From contig JAEZUE010000103.1 in the NCBI GenBank assembly GCA_023443455.1, forward strand, positions 62,001-126,000: a DNA stretch of 64,000 nucleotides. The letters run 5' to 3'. A program made the position numbers and the translations under genes. Positions 18,971-28,664 of this stretch are shown here, piece by piece. Origin of the DNA: Verrucomicrobiota bacterium. GTDB taxonomy: Bacteria; Verrucomicrobiota; Verrucomicrobiia; Opitutales; Opitutaceae. The notes under the pieces are model-generated. The model searched no databases, was not told the DNA's origin, and saw nothing but the letters and a program-made list of their open reading frames with translations. Numbering within the stretch: position 1 is the first letter of the stretch; each line of letters starts with the position of its first letter.

Positions 18971-19876
18971 ATGCTTCCCTCCCCCTCGGGCGCTCTCCGC
19001 CTCTTCCGCTTCGCGGGCATCACCGTCTTCCTGCACTGGTCGTGGTTCCTGATCGCGCTCTACCAGTTCACGTCGCGAGACGGCGGCTACAGCTCGCAGG
19101 CCTGGAACGCCGCCGAGTACCTCTCGCTTTTCGCCATCGTGCTGCTCCACGAGTTCGGCCACTCGCTGGCCTGCCGCTCCGTCGGCGGCCAGTCCGACCA
19201 GATCATCCTCTGGCCGCTCGGGGGCGTCGCCTTCGTGCGCCCGCCCCATCGACCCGGGGCGGAGCTGTGGAGCATCGCCGCCGGGCCGCTGGTCAACGTC
19301 GTGTTGCTGCTCGTGCTCCAGGTGCTCGACGCGGTCTCCCGCACCCAGGGCTGGCATTGGTCGGCCCCGGATCTCGCGCGCCTGATCAATGCCGTCTGGT
19401 GGATCAACACCGGCCTGCTCGTCTTCAACCTGCTGCCGGTGTATCCGCTCGATGGTGGCCAGATCCTGCGCTCCCTGCTCTGGTTCCTCGTCGGCCCGGC
19501 GCGCAGCCTGCTCGTCGCCACCTCGCTGGGCTTCGTCGGCGTGATCGGCCTGGTCGCCCTCGCCCTGACCCGGTTCTCCGGCAACACCCTGTGGACACTC
19601 CTCATCGCCGCCTTCCTGCTCGCCAACTGCTGGCGGGGGTTCAAACAGGCCCGGGCCATGCTCCCGGTGGAAAAGGCGCCGCGCCGCCCCGGCCACGCCT
19701 GCCCGGGCTGTCGCCAATCTCCACCGACGGGCCCGGTCTGGCTGTGCCAGCAGTGCCGCCGCCCCTTCGACGCCTTCGCCACCGACGGCCTTTGCCCGCA
19801 TTGCAGCGCACACTCCGACAACGTCGCCTGCCCGAGCTGCGGCGAGATGCACCCGATTCCGCGTTGGCGGGAGTAG
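18971..19876 (+). CDS. Site-2-protease-like (M50) membrane metalloprotease with C-terminal zinc ribbons
   Basis: A 301-residue inner-membrane zinc protease of the S2P/M50 group, which cleaves substrates within the membrane. The zinc motif HEFGH is at residues 60-64 in a hydrophobic helix (LLHEFGHSLACRSVGG), and the third ligand motif is NLLPVYPLDGGQILRSLLW (Asp in LDGG). About five or six hydrophobic segments are visible. After a basic linker, the last ~75 residues form cysteine pairs (CPGC, CQQC, CPHC, CPSC) typical of double zinc-ribbon tails, possibly for substrate or regulator binding. It stands alone between a membrane protein and a receiver-kinase gene. Which signal pathway it serves cannot be read from the sequence. 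Confidence 0.88.
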   Translation: MLPSPSGALRLFRFAGITVFLHWSWFLIALYQFTSRDGGYSSQAWNAAEYLSLFAIVLLHEFGHSLACRSVGGQSDQIILWPLGGVAFVRPPHRPGAELWSIAAGPLVNVVLLLVLQVLDAVSRTQGWHWSAPDLARLINAVWWINTGLLVFNLLPVYPLDGGQILRSLLWFLVGPARSLLVATSLGFVGVIGLVALALTRFSGNTLWTLLIAAFLLANCWRGFKQARAMLPVEKAPRRPGHACPGCRQSPPTGPVWLCQQCRRPFDAFATDGLCPHCSAHSDNVACPSCGEMHPIPRWRE

Positions 19877-20031
19877 GATCCACGGCGGCGCCCTCCCCCC
19901 TCGTAAAACATTTCCGAAACCGGAACACGCGGCACGCGGGGCCTTTCATACATCTTTGAACACAATCGGCTCTCGCTTCGGCCGATCTGCGACTATCCTG
20001 CCAGTGCCTCCTCTCCCAGCCATAACCGCCC

Positions 20032-21156
20032 ATGACCAAGATCCTAGTCATCGATGACGAAGTCATGCTCCGTGAAGCGATCGTGCTCGGCCTGCGCGCC
20101 GAGAACTTCGAGGTGTTCGAAGCGGAGGACGGCATCACCGGCATGCAGCTCGCCCGCTCCGTCCACCCCGACCTGATCGTGAGCGACATCAACATGAAGG
20201 GGATGGACGGTTACGACACCCTCTCCGCGCTCCGCACCGACAAGGCCACCGCGAGCATCCCCTTCGTGCTCATGACCGGCCGGGCCGACCTCAAGGGCAT
20301 GCGCCACGGCATGTCGCTCGGCGCCGACGACTACCTGCCCAAACCCTTCCGCCTGCACGAGCTGGTCGACGTCGTGCGCACGCGCCTCCACAAGCAGCAG
20401 GCCATCCGCGAGGAGGCCGAGAAACGCCTCTCCGAGCTGCGCAGCAACATCTCGATGATGCTGCCGCACGAGCTGCTCACCCCGCTCACCGGCATCATCG
20501 GCATGGCCGAGATGATCGTGAACGAGTCGGGGGCGCTCTCCGCCACCGAGCTGCGGGAGTTCGGCAACGACATCAAGCTCTCCGGCGTGCGCCTGCACCG
20601 CCTCATCATGAACTTTCTGGTCTACGCCCAGATCGAGATGATGACCGTGCAACCCGAACGGATACGATCCCTGCGCGAAGTCGCCCCCCTGCCCGTCGCC
20701 GCCACGGTCGAGAACTGCGCCCGACGCAAGACGCAGGACGCCGGCCGCGCCACCGACCTGCAGCTCGACCTGCAACCCGGGCAGGTGGCCATGTCGGAAT
20801 CCAACCTGGCCAAGATCGTCGAGGAACTCGTCGACAACGCCTGCAAATTTTCGACCGTGGGCAAGCCGATCCAGGTGCGCACGCTCACCGACGGCACGTG
20901 GACGGAGATCAACGTCTCCGACCAGGGTCGCGGCATGAAGGAGGAACACGTCGCGAACATCGGGGCGTACGTGCAGTTCGAACGCCGTATCCACGAACAA
21001 CAGGGTTCCGGCCTCGGGTTGGCGATCGTCTCCCGCCTCGCCGAGCTCCACGGCGGCCAGATCACGATCACCAGCCAGCCCGACATGGGCACGACGGTCA
21101 CCGTCCACCTGCCCGCGCAGCCCGTGCCCACCCCCGGCAACACCGGCCCGAACTGA
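20032..21156 (+). CDS. Receiver-histidine kinase protein (cytoplasmic)
   Basis: A 374-residue soluble signalling protein with an N-terminal receiver domain (residues 1-120: acidic pair in VIDDE, phospho-acceptor D52 in IVSDINMKG, conserved K104 in LPKPF) followed by a coiled linker, a HisKA domain (MMLPHELLTPLTGIIG, His146) and a HATPase domain with N (ELVDNACKF), G1 (DQGRGMKEEH) and G2 (QGSGLGLAIVSRLAELHGG) boxes. Receiver-first kinases pass signals from another kinase by phosphorelay. It has the same architecture as the protein at 28665 and similar spacing. No partner gene is adjacent; a minus-strand gene cluster converges on it. Confidence 0.92.
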   Translation: MTKILVIDDEVMLREAIVLGLRAENFEVFEAEDGITGMQLARSVHPDLIVSDINMKGMDGYDTLSALRTDKATASIPFVLMTGRADLKGMRHGMSLGADDYLPKPFRLHELVDVVRTRLHKQQAIREEAEKRLSELRSNISMMLPHELLTPLTGIIGMAEMIVNESGALSATELREFGNDIKLSGVRLHRLIMNFLVYAQIEMMTVQPERIRSLREVAPLPVAATVENCARRKTQDAGRATDLQLDLQPGQVAMSESNLAKIVEELVDNACKFSTVGKPIQVRTLTDGTWTEINVSDQGRGMKEEHVANIGAYVQFERRIHEQQGSGLGLAIVSRLAELHGGQITITSQPDMGTTVTVHLPAQPVPTPGNTGPN

Positions 21157-21190
21157 ACACGGAGGCGGCGGGGGGCGGCCCCAGCGGCCC

Positions 21191-21817
21191 CTATGCGCCC
21201 TTCCCCTGTTGCCCCGAAATTCTCGCGACGGCGCGTTCCCAGCTGGCGACGTCGGTCACGCGCTCGAGCGGATCGCCGAGCTTGTACTTCAGCCCTAGCT
21301 CCTCGCAGCGACGCGTGATGCCGAAGAGCACCTGATTGGTCTCCCAATTCACCTCGTGGAAGAGTCCCTCGGGCCAGCGCCGCACACCGAGCAGGTAGAA
21401 ATCGCCGCCGGTGGAGGGGCCGATCACCACGTCGTGGTCGAGCAGGGCCTTTGCGGCCTCGACGATCTCGTTGACGCCGCAGTACGGGCAGTCGCTGCGC
21501 AGCAGCAGCACCATGTCGAAATGCCGCAAGGTCGCCTCGGCCGCCACCTGCGCGATCCGCTCGCCCCACGGCGCCGCCACCTGCGCGTGCACGGTGATCT
21601 CGCGCGAGCCGAGCCACTGGCGCACGTCCTTCGTGCGCTCGCCCGGCGCGACATGGATCTCCGTCGGCCAGTTCTGCGGGGCATTGGCCAACTGGAGTTC
21701 GGCGAGCAGCCGCACGATGCGCGCGGAAAACTCGTCGCCCAGCTCCGCCCGCAGGTTGGCGGGCAACCATTCCCCTTCGGGATAATCGAGCAGTAGGACC
21801 AGTGCGGGCGACTCCAT
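21191..21817 (-). CDS. DUF2064/TIGR04282-family nucleotidyl- or glycosyltransferase-like protein
   Basis: A 208-residue protein of the GT-A-like family that includes DUF2064 and the cofC-like fold. The central segments fit: LLLRSDCPYCGVNEIVEAAK (normally GxDCPxL), then HDVVIGPSTGGDFYLLGVRR (normally DxVxGPxxDGGYxLxG). The second Gly replaces the usual Asp of the DGG motif, so catalytic activity is uncertain. The start at 21817 (MESPALVLLLDYPEG) is chosen because families begin at this strand; 21853 is also possible. It is the last gene of a likely minus-strand operon with the MS-channel-like protein and the permease. Substrate unknown. Confidence 0.7.
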   Translation of the reverse strand: MESPALVLLLDYPEGEWLPANLRAELGDEFSARIVRLLAELQLANAPQNWPTEIHVAPGERTKDVRQWLGSREITVHAQVAAPWGERIAQVAAEATLRHFDMVLLLRSDCPYCGVNEIVEAAKALLDHDVVIGPSTGGDFYLLGVRRWPEGLFHEVNWETNQVLFGITRRCEELGLKYKLGDPLERVTDVASWERAVARISGQQGKGA

Positions 21818-21886
21818 GCGGCCAACGTGGGTCGCCCAACCACTCTTGGCCATCCCGATCTCGCTGGGATGACGCAGCGGGCCGGC

Positions 21887-22585
21887 CTACGGCTTCGGCG
21901 GCTCGTTCGCCGACTCCTTCTTCGCACCACGATCCTCCCACATGCGCTCGACGGCCCGGCGCGAGCCGAGTCCGAAAGCGAGCACCGCAGCCAACGCAAG
22001 AGCACCGAAGAAGAGCAAAAACGCGCCGTTCACGATCACCGGGGCGACCTGCAACTGGGCCAACGCAATGCCGCCGGCGATCGCCACCAGCCCCGCATAG
22101 ACGGCGCGCCCGGCGAGCCGCGCCCGGGAAAACCCCTCCTGATGCAATGCCCGCTGGACCGCACGCGACACCCCGAGCGCCACCCCCCACCCGATCAACA
22201 ACACCACGCCCGCGATCAACAGACGCGGCGCGATGTCGACCAGGCGGCCGATCATCGACGAGAGCACCGTCAGTCGCCAGATCACCACGGCGTTCTCGAG
22301 GAAGCCGAGGAAAACGATCGTGCCGAGCACCATGCCGACCATGGCGAAGAGCGAATGGCGCACGTCGCCTTTTTCGAGCGCGCGCGACCAGCCGAGCCGC
22401 ACGATCACCCGGTCGACCCGGGAGAGGATCAGCAGCCGCACCATCACCTTCGAGCAGACCCAGGCGACGAAGAGTCCGACGACCACCACCACCAGACCGC
22501 CAAGCAGGTTGGGCAGGTAGTCCTGGATTTCGGTGAGCACGTCACCGACGGTGACCGAGAGCTGGGCGGGAGAGGTCGTGTCCAT
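21887..22585 (-). CDS. Membrane protein with conserved MscS-type transmembrane helices (TM-helix repeat)
   Basis: A 232-residue inner-membrane protein with the conserved TM-helix module found at the N-terminus of some mechanosensitive-channel proteins (PF05552-like). Two related units are visible: LPNLLGGLVVVVVGLFVAWV with RVDRVIVRLGW, and later APRLLIAGVVLLIGWGVALG, each followed by amphipathic helices and a Gly-rich segment (GALALAAVLAFGLGSRRAVE). The MscS beta domain is absent, so this is the small stand-alone form of unknown function. The gene starts 13 bp after the stop of the permease and ends 70 bp before the DUF2064 gene, consistent with one operon. Confidence 0.75.
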   Translation of the reverse strand: MDTTSPAQLSVTVGDVLTEIQDYLPNLLGGLVVVVVGLFVAWVCSKVMVRLLILSRVDRVIVRLGWSRALEKGDVRHSLFAMVGMVLGTIVFLGFLENAVVIWRLTVLSSMIGRLVDIAPRLLIAGVVLLIGWGVALGVSRAVQRALHQEGFSRARLAGRAVYAGLVAIAGGIALAQLQVAPVIVNGAFLLFFGALALAAVLAFGLGSRRAVERMWEDRGAKKESANEPPKP

Positions 22586-22598
22586 GGGAAAGCGGGTT

Positions 22599-24830
22599 CT
22601 AGCGAATCCAACGTTTGGGGTCGGAGGCCATCTCGTAGACGGTGACGACCGCCTTGCGGGTGCGGTCGGCGAGCTCGAGTGGCAGGGCGAAACTGAAGAG
22701 TTGTTCGAGGAAGCCGGCCTCGGAACCGCCGACGACGATCAGGTCGGCGTCGCGCGACTCGCGCAGCACGCCGGAGAGGATGTCGGCCGCACGCACCACC
22801 GCCTGTTGGCCGTCGGGGAAGCGCCCGTCGAGCGCCTTCGCCATCTCGTCCGCGGCCGCCCCGGCCTGCGCCTCGGTCGCCGCCACCGGCAACACATGCA
22901 CGGCCCGCACCGCCGCCCGGTTCACCTGCGCGACCGCTCCGACCAGATCGGTCGCGAGCGACGAATGCGGACCGCTCTCGAAGGGGAACAGGATCTTGCC
23001 GATGCGCTGCGGCCAAGTCTCCGCGCTCACGACCATCACCTGCGCCGGCGCCGAGCGCACCACCCGGTCCACCAACGTCGCGGCGAAACGGTCGAGCCAG
23101 CCCACCCGCCGGGCGCGCCCCATGACGATCAGGTTGCACTGCTCCTCGAGCGCGGTCTCGGCGATGCCGTAGGAGATGCGATGCGACACCTTGACCACCG
23201 TCTTCACCGGGAGCCCGTCGAGGCGGAGGCCGGCAAAAGCCGCCTGCAGCTTCGCGCGGGCGGCCTCGGCGTGGTCGAGACCACGGGCGAGGATCTCGCG
23301 TTCGTCGACCTCGACCACGCTCAGCGCGATCAACTCGCCCTCGAAATGGCGGGCGACGTTGGCGGCGGCGTTGAGGATGGTCGCGGCCCGGTCCGGATTT
23401 CCGATACAGGCGAGGATGCGGTAGTCACGCCGTTCGGCGGCCTCGCGCACGGCGACGAGCTGGGTGTAGGCGCGGTCGCGTTTGCGCGAGTAGGCGTAGA
23501 ACACGCCCAGCCCCAGGGCGATCCAGACCGCGGCGCTCAGCCACGCCATCGGGCTGTAGAAGAAGAGGAAGCCGGCCAGCCCGAGCTGGAACAGGATGCC
23601 CACGAGCGGGATGAACGGCACCAACGGCACCCGGAAACCGCGCCGCAGATCGGGGCGTTTCTTGCGCAGCGCGATCAGCGCCGCCTGCACCTGGATGAAC
23701 AGGAGCAGGAACATGATGTTGGCCGCGCTGGCCACCGTCTCGATCGGCAACGTCACCGCCATGAACACGCTGAGCAGGCCCGAGACGACGATCGACCAGT
23801 GCGGGGTCTTGCGGGCGGGATGGATACGGCCGAACCAGGCCGGGAGATTGCGGTCGCGGCCCATCGCGAAGGAGACGCGCGACGACGAGTAGATCGTGGC
23901 GTTGAGCGCGCTCATCGTGGAGAACAGGCCGCCGATGAGGATGAGCACGTCGCCGCCGCGGAAGAACGAGCGGGCGACATTGACCAGCGCGGTCTCCTTG
24001 TGTTCGCCGAGGTATTGCCAGCTCGTCATGCCCTCGGGCTGCACCGATCCGAGCGCGGCGAAGGCGACCAGCAGGTAGATCGGAATGACGATCGCCAGCG
24101 ACAGGAAGATCGCGCGCGGCACGTTGCGCTCCGGATCACGCACCTCCTCGCTGCACTGCGCGATGATCTCGTAGCCCTCGAAGGCGATGAACGTGAGACC
24201 CATCGCGATGAAGATGCTGCCCATGCCGTTGGGCAGCGGATTCTCGGTGAAGGTCAGATGCCAGTCGGGCCGGGCCACCGTGATCCACACGCCGAAACCG
24301 ACGAAGACGGCCAGCAGCAGAATCTTGCCACCGGTCACGAAATTGCCCGCCCCTCCCGCCTCGGAGGCGCCGCGGTAGTTGATCACGCAGAAGAGCGCGA
24401 CCACGACCACCGCCATCCACTTCTCCATCGAGAGCAACGGCAGCGTGAAATCCGCCAGCCCAAGCAGCGGCAGGCACTCCTTCATGTACGCGCCGAAACC
24501 CAGCCCGTACAACGCGCAGGCCACGACATAGGCGAACCACGACATCCACCCGCTCATGAAGCCCTGCGGGTCCTTGAGTCCGGTCTTCACATACAGGTAG
24601 CCGCCGCCCGCGCTGTGAAAGGAGGAACCCAGCTCGGCATACGCCGCCGCCGCGAACATCGTCACCAGCCCGTTGAGGGCGAAGGCGAGGATCAGCCCCG
24701 GGCCGGCCACTCCCGCGGCGATGCCCGTGAGCACGAAGATGCCGGCACCGATCATCGCGCCCACGCCGATCATCGTGATATCCAGCAGGCGCATCTCCCG
24801 GCTCAGGCGGACTTCAGGGTTGGAAGCCAT
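22599..24830 (-). CDS. APC-superfamily amino-acid permease fused to two universal-stress-type domains
   Basis: A 743-residue transporter. Residues 1 to ~460 form the APC core with about twelve helices and the conserved start MIGVGAMIGAGIFVLTGIAA (the G-x-x-IGAGIF substrate motif). They include KTGLKDPQGFMSGWMSWFAY and AFEGYEIIAQCSEEVRDPER, typical of cationic amino-acid/YfnA-like permeases. The rest is cytoplasmic: two UspA-like alpha/beta domains, beginning near RDYRILACIGNPDRAATIL and near RIGKILFPFESGPHSSLATD. Permease-Usp fusions are known in bacteria and archaea and suggest nucleotide or stress control of transport. It is probably the first gene of a three-gene minus-strand operon. The substrate cannot be read from the sequence. 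Confidence 0.9.
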   Translation of the reverse strand: MASNPEVRLSREMRLLDITMIGVGAMIGAGIFVLTGIAAGVAGPGLILAFALNGLVTMFAAAAYAELGSSFHSAGGGYLYVKTGLKDPQGFMSGWMSWFAYVVACALYGLGFGAYMKECLPLLGLADFTLPLLSMEKWMAVVVVALFCVINYRGASEAGGAGNFVTGGKILLLAVFVGFGVWITVARPDWHLTFTENPLPNGMGSIFIAMGLTFIAFEGYEIIAQCSEEVRDPERNVPRAIFLSLAIVIPIYLLVAFAALGSVQPEGMTSWQYLGEHKETALVNVARSFFRGGDVLILIGGLFSTMSALNATIYSSSRVSFAMGRDRNLPAWFGRIHPARKTPHWSIVVSGLLSVFMAVTLPIETVASAANIMFLLLFIQVQAALIALRKKRPDLRRGFRVPLVPFIPLVGILFQLGLAGFLFFYSPMAWLSAAVWIALGLGVFYAYSRKRDRAYTQLVAVREAAERRDYRILACIGNPDRAATILNAAANVARHFEGELIALSVVEVDEREILARGLDHAEAARAKLQAAFAGLRLDGLPVKTVVKVSHRISYGIAETALEEQCNLIVMGRARRVGWLDRFAATLVDRVVRSAPAQVMVVSAETWPQRIGKILFPFESGPHSSLATDLVGAVAQVNRAAVRAVHVLPVAATEAQAGAAADEMAKALDGRFPDGQQAVVRAADILSGVLRESRDADLIVVGGSEAGFLEQLFSFALPLELADRTRKAVVTVYEMASDPKRWIR

Positions 24831-24930
24831 GGTGTGGCGCCGATGACAGGGCCGGACCGGAGAGGCCTCAATTCAAAACGACCGGGGACCGAAACCTCCC
24901 CGCATCGACCGCGCGCCCCAGATGCGCCCC

Positions 24931-25005
24931 TGTAGGAGCCTGCTTGCAGGCGATCTGTGCGCCGCCGCCAACGAATCCGGAATCGCCTGCAAGCAGGCTC
25001 CTACA
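24931..25005. repeat. REP pair (inverted), left of the transposase gene
   Basis: A GTAG-headed hairpin (GTAGGAGCCTGCTTGCAGGC, from 24932) is followed after 27 bp by its inverted copy, giving a perfect 24-bp terminal inverted repeat. Each half contains its own small palindrome (GCCTGC TT GCAGGC). This is the classical REP structure. An almost identical pair lies at 25634-25708. The rest of the 281 bp gap to the transposase start contains no other signal I can name. Confidence 0.9.
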
Positions 25006-25111
25006 TCCCGATACATTCGGATTTGCGGCGTGTCCTCGGATCCGCCTTGATGCGGACGCCCGTTCCGCCGACACCCCGCAGCCGGCATATTCCCTCCAAT
25101 CGGGGACCATC

Positions 25112-25630
25112 ATGGCTGCATTCAATCCCTCCAGAGGCCACGCCGCCCTTCGGCGAGGTCGCAACTCCGCAAACGGCGCCACTTACTTTCTGACGCTATG
25201 CACCGCTGCGAAGCAACCCGGCCTCTGCATCCCGGGAATAGCAGCGGTTATCGTGGAACAAATCGCGGCGATGGACGCCGACAGATCGTGGTTGGCGCGC
25301 TGCCATGTTATCATGCCCGACCACCTGCACCTGCTTGTCGTCCTCGGAGACCGGCTCCCGCTCGGCCGGGCGGTCCAACGCCTGAAAGCCAAAACATCAT
25401 CGGCGCTGCATGCCGCCGGAATCGCGTGGGAGCGCAACTTCTTCGATCACAAACCGCGCGCCACGGAGCCAGCAGATCCAGTCCTCCGGTACATCTACCT
25501 CAACCCGTATCGCGCCAACTTGGTGCAACCACATGAACGCTGGCCACACTACCACTGCAGTGCGGTGGATTGGCAGTGGTTCGGTAGGCAGCTCGACCGG
25601 GAACTGCCGATCCCGGAATGGCTCGGTTGA
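25112..25630 (+). CDS. REP-associated tyrosine transposase (RAYT, IS200/IS605-like HUH/Y1)
   Basis: A 172-residue single-strand DNA transposase-like protein. The HUH motif is PDHLHLL (H71, H73), and the Y1-type helix region is LRYIYLNPYRANLV (catalytic Tyr probably Y127 or Y129), which matches the RAYT signature Y-x-x-x-NP-x-x-A. The N-terminal GATYFLTLCT strand is also typical. I chose ATG 25112 because the family starts just before this strand; the open frame extends to 24944 through the repeat. RAYTs nick and process REP sequences and are usually single-copy domesticated genes. The gene is bracketed by two nearly identical REP pairs, confirming the assignment. Confidence 0.92.
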   Translation: MAAFNPSRGHAALRRGRNSANGATYFLTLCTAAKQPGLCIPGIAAVIVEQIAAMDADRSWLARCHVIMPDHLHLLVVLGDRLPLGRAVQRLKAKTSSALHAAGIAWERNFFDHKPRATEPADPVLRYIYLNPYRANLVQPHERWPHYHCSAVDWQWFGRQLDRELPIPEWLG

Positions 25631-25633
25631 ACC

Positions 25634-25708
25634 GTAGGAGCCTGCTTGCAGGCGATCTGTGCGCCGCCCGCCAACGGATTCGGAATCGCCTGCAAGCAGG
25701 CTCCTACA
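25634..25708. repeat. REP pair (inverted), right of the transposase gene
   Basis: Starts four bases after the transposase stop with the same GTAGGAGCCTGCTTGCAGGC head and ends with its reverse complement. The centre (CTGTGCGCCGCCCGCCAACG type) differs from the left copy at only a few positions. Confidence 0.9.
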
Positions 25709-25730
25709 TTCGGTTTCCCACGCGGAACCG

Positions 25731-25770
25731 AAAAACGAAACAGCCGCGACACCGAAAGGGGCCGCGGCTG
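25731..25770 (-). terminator. Intrinsic terminator of ahcY
   Basis: On the minus strand, CAGCCGCG pairs with CGCGGCTG around a 14-base loop, and a T-rich run (TTTCGTTTT) follows. It lies about 40 bases after the ahcY stop. A second hairpin (GAACGGCGGG/CCCGCCCGTTC) lies between it and the stop. Confidence 0.75.
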
Positions 25771-25812
25771 CGAGAATCACGAACGGGCGGGTAAACTCCC
25801 GCCGTTCCCCCC

Positions 25813-27219
25813 TCAGTACCGATAGTGCTCGGGCTTGTAGGGGCCGTCCACGGACACGCCGAGGTAGGCGGCCTGCTTCTCGGTGAGCTTGGTGAGCTTC
25901 ACGCCGATCTGCTCGAGGTGCAGGCGGGCGACCTCCTCGTCGAGGGCCTTCGAGAGGCGGTAGACGCCGACCTTGTAGGTGTCGCGATTCTTCCAGAGAT
26001 CGATCTGCGCGAGCGTCTGGTTGGTGAAGCTGTTCGACATCACGAACGACGGGTGGCCCTTGGCGCAACCGAGGTTCACAAGGCGGCCTTCGGCGAGCAC
26101 GAGGATCGAGCGGCCGTGCGGGAACGTGTAGCGGTCGAGCTGCGGCTTGATGTTGTCGCGCACGACGCCGGGCGCCGTATTCAGGCGGGCGATCTGGATC
26201 TCGTTGTCGAAGTGGCCGATGTTGCAGACGATCGCGTTGTCCTTCATCGCCGAGAGGTGCTCGTAGGTGAGCACGTCGCAGTTGCCGGTGGTGGTCACAT
26301 AGATGTCGCCGGTGCCGAGGGTGTCCTCGACCGTCTTCACCTCGAAACCTTCCATCGCGGCCTGCAGGGCGTTGATCGGGTCGATCTCCGTAACGATGAC
26401 GCGGGCACCGAAGCCGCGCAGCGAGTGCGCGGAGCCCTTGCCGACGTCGCCGTAGCCGCAGACCACCGCGACCTTGCCGGCGATCATCACGTCGGTGGCG
26501 CGCTTGATGCCGTCGGCCAGCGACTCGCGGCAGCCGTAGAGATTGTCGAACTTCGACTTGGTGACCGAGTCGTTGACGTTGATCGCGGGCACGAGGAGCT
26601 TTCCGACTTCGTGCAGCTGATACAGGCGGTGCACGCCGGTGGTCGTCTCCTCGGAGACGCCGCGCCACTCCTTGACGAGGGCGGTGAAGATCCCCGGCTG
26701 CGCGACCTTGATCTTCTTGAGGAGGTCCTTGATGACCTGCTCCTCGTGCGAGCCGGAGGCGGAGCTCACCCAGTCGGAGCCCTGCTCCATCTCGTAGCCC
26801 TTGTGGAGGAGGAGGGTCACATCGCCGCCGTCGTCGACGACGAGCTGCGGGCCCTTGCCGTCGGGGCCGACGATGGCGTGCCAGGTCATGTCCCAGTATT
26901 CCTCGAGCGTCTCGCCCTTCCAGGCAAAGACGGGGATGCCGGCCTGGGCGATGGCGGCGGCGGCGCTGTCGACGGTGGAGAAGATGTTGCAGGAGGCCCA
27001 GCGCACGGTGGCGCCGAGAGCGACGAGCGTCTCGATGAGCACGGCCGTCTGGTTGGTCATGTGCAACGAGCCGGTGATGCGGACGCCGGCCAGCGGCTTG
27101 GTCTGCGAATACTTGGCGCGGACGGACATGAGGCCGGGCATCTCGGCCTCGGCCATGGCGATCTCCTTGCGGCCGAGTTCAGCGAGGGAGAGATCACGGA
27201 CTTTGAAATCTTGGGACAT
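25813..27219 (-). CDS. ahcY: Adenosylhomocysteinase (S-adenosylhomocysteine hydrolase)
   Basis: A 468-residue cytosolic enzyme that splits S-adenosylhomocysteine into adenosine and homocysteine, relieving product inhibition of methyltransferases. Signatures are GSLHMTNQTAVLIETLVALG near the N-terminus, SCNIFSTVDSAAAAIAQ, the NAD-binding GYGDVGKGSAHSLRGFGA, and the C-terminal PYKPEHYRY typical of the family. The length fits bacterial and plant-like forms that carry the ~40-residue insert. It lies downstream of metK on the same strand with a 93 bp gap that holds a purine-rich, weakly repetitive stretch, so the two genes of the methyl cycle are probably one transcription unit. Confidence 0.97.
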   Translation of the reverse strand: MSQDFKVRDLSLAELGRKEIAMAEAEMPGLMSVRAKYSQTKPLAGVRITGSLHMTNQTAVLIETLVALGATVRWASCNIFSTVDSAAAAIAQAGIPVFAWKGETLEEYWDMTWHAIVGPDGKGPQLVVDDGGDVTLLLHKGYEMEQGSDWVSSASGSHEEQVIKDLLKKIKVAQPGIFTALVKEWRGVSEETTTGVHRLYQLHEVGKLLVPAINVNDSVTKSKFDNLYGCRESLADGIKRATDVMIAGKVAVVCGYGDVGKGSAHSLRGFGARVIVTEIDPINALQAAMEGFEVKTVEDTLGTGDIYVTTTGNCDVLTYEHLSAMKDNAIVCNIGHFDNEIQIARLNTAPGVVRDNIKPQLDRYTFPHGRSILVLAEGRLVNLGCAKGHPSFVMSNSFTNQTLAQIDLWKNRDTYKVGVYRLSKALDEEVARLHLEQIGVKLTKLTEKQAAYLGVSVDGPYKPEHYRY

Positions 27220-27312
27220 GGGCGGAAGAGGGGATGAGGGATGAAGGAGTGAGGGAGTGAGGGTGCCGATGTCGCGGCTGGAGCCCTCCTCCCTCGCGGA
27301 AGCGAGCCGTGC

Positions 27313-28485
<1,173 letters not shown>

Positions 28486-28664
28486 GGAGAGTTCGAGTTG
28501 GAGGCGGCCACCGTGGCCGGAAGCGAGGCTAAAGCAAGGCGATTATCAACGTATCTCTATTCCTTGATGCGAACTACTGAGACAATTGCGTGCTCTTCGC
28601 GCGGGCACCGGTATTGCCTTTCGGTTCACGACTCCGCATGGTCGGCCGAGCGAAGCGGCCCCGT

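Noticed and set aside
28486..28664. SAM or SAH riboswitch in the metK leader
   Set aside because: I looked for SAM-I, SAM-II and SAH-type conserved cores on the minus strand and did not see them. A weak ATCAA/TTGAT and CAAGG/CCTTG pairing exists but is not diagnostic.
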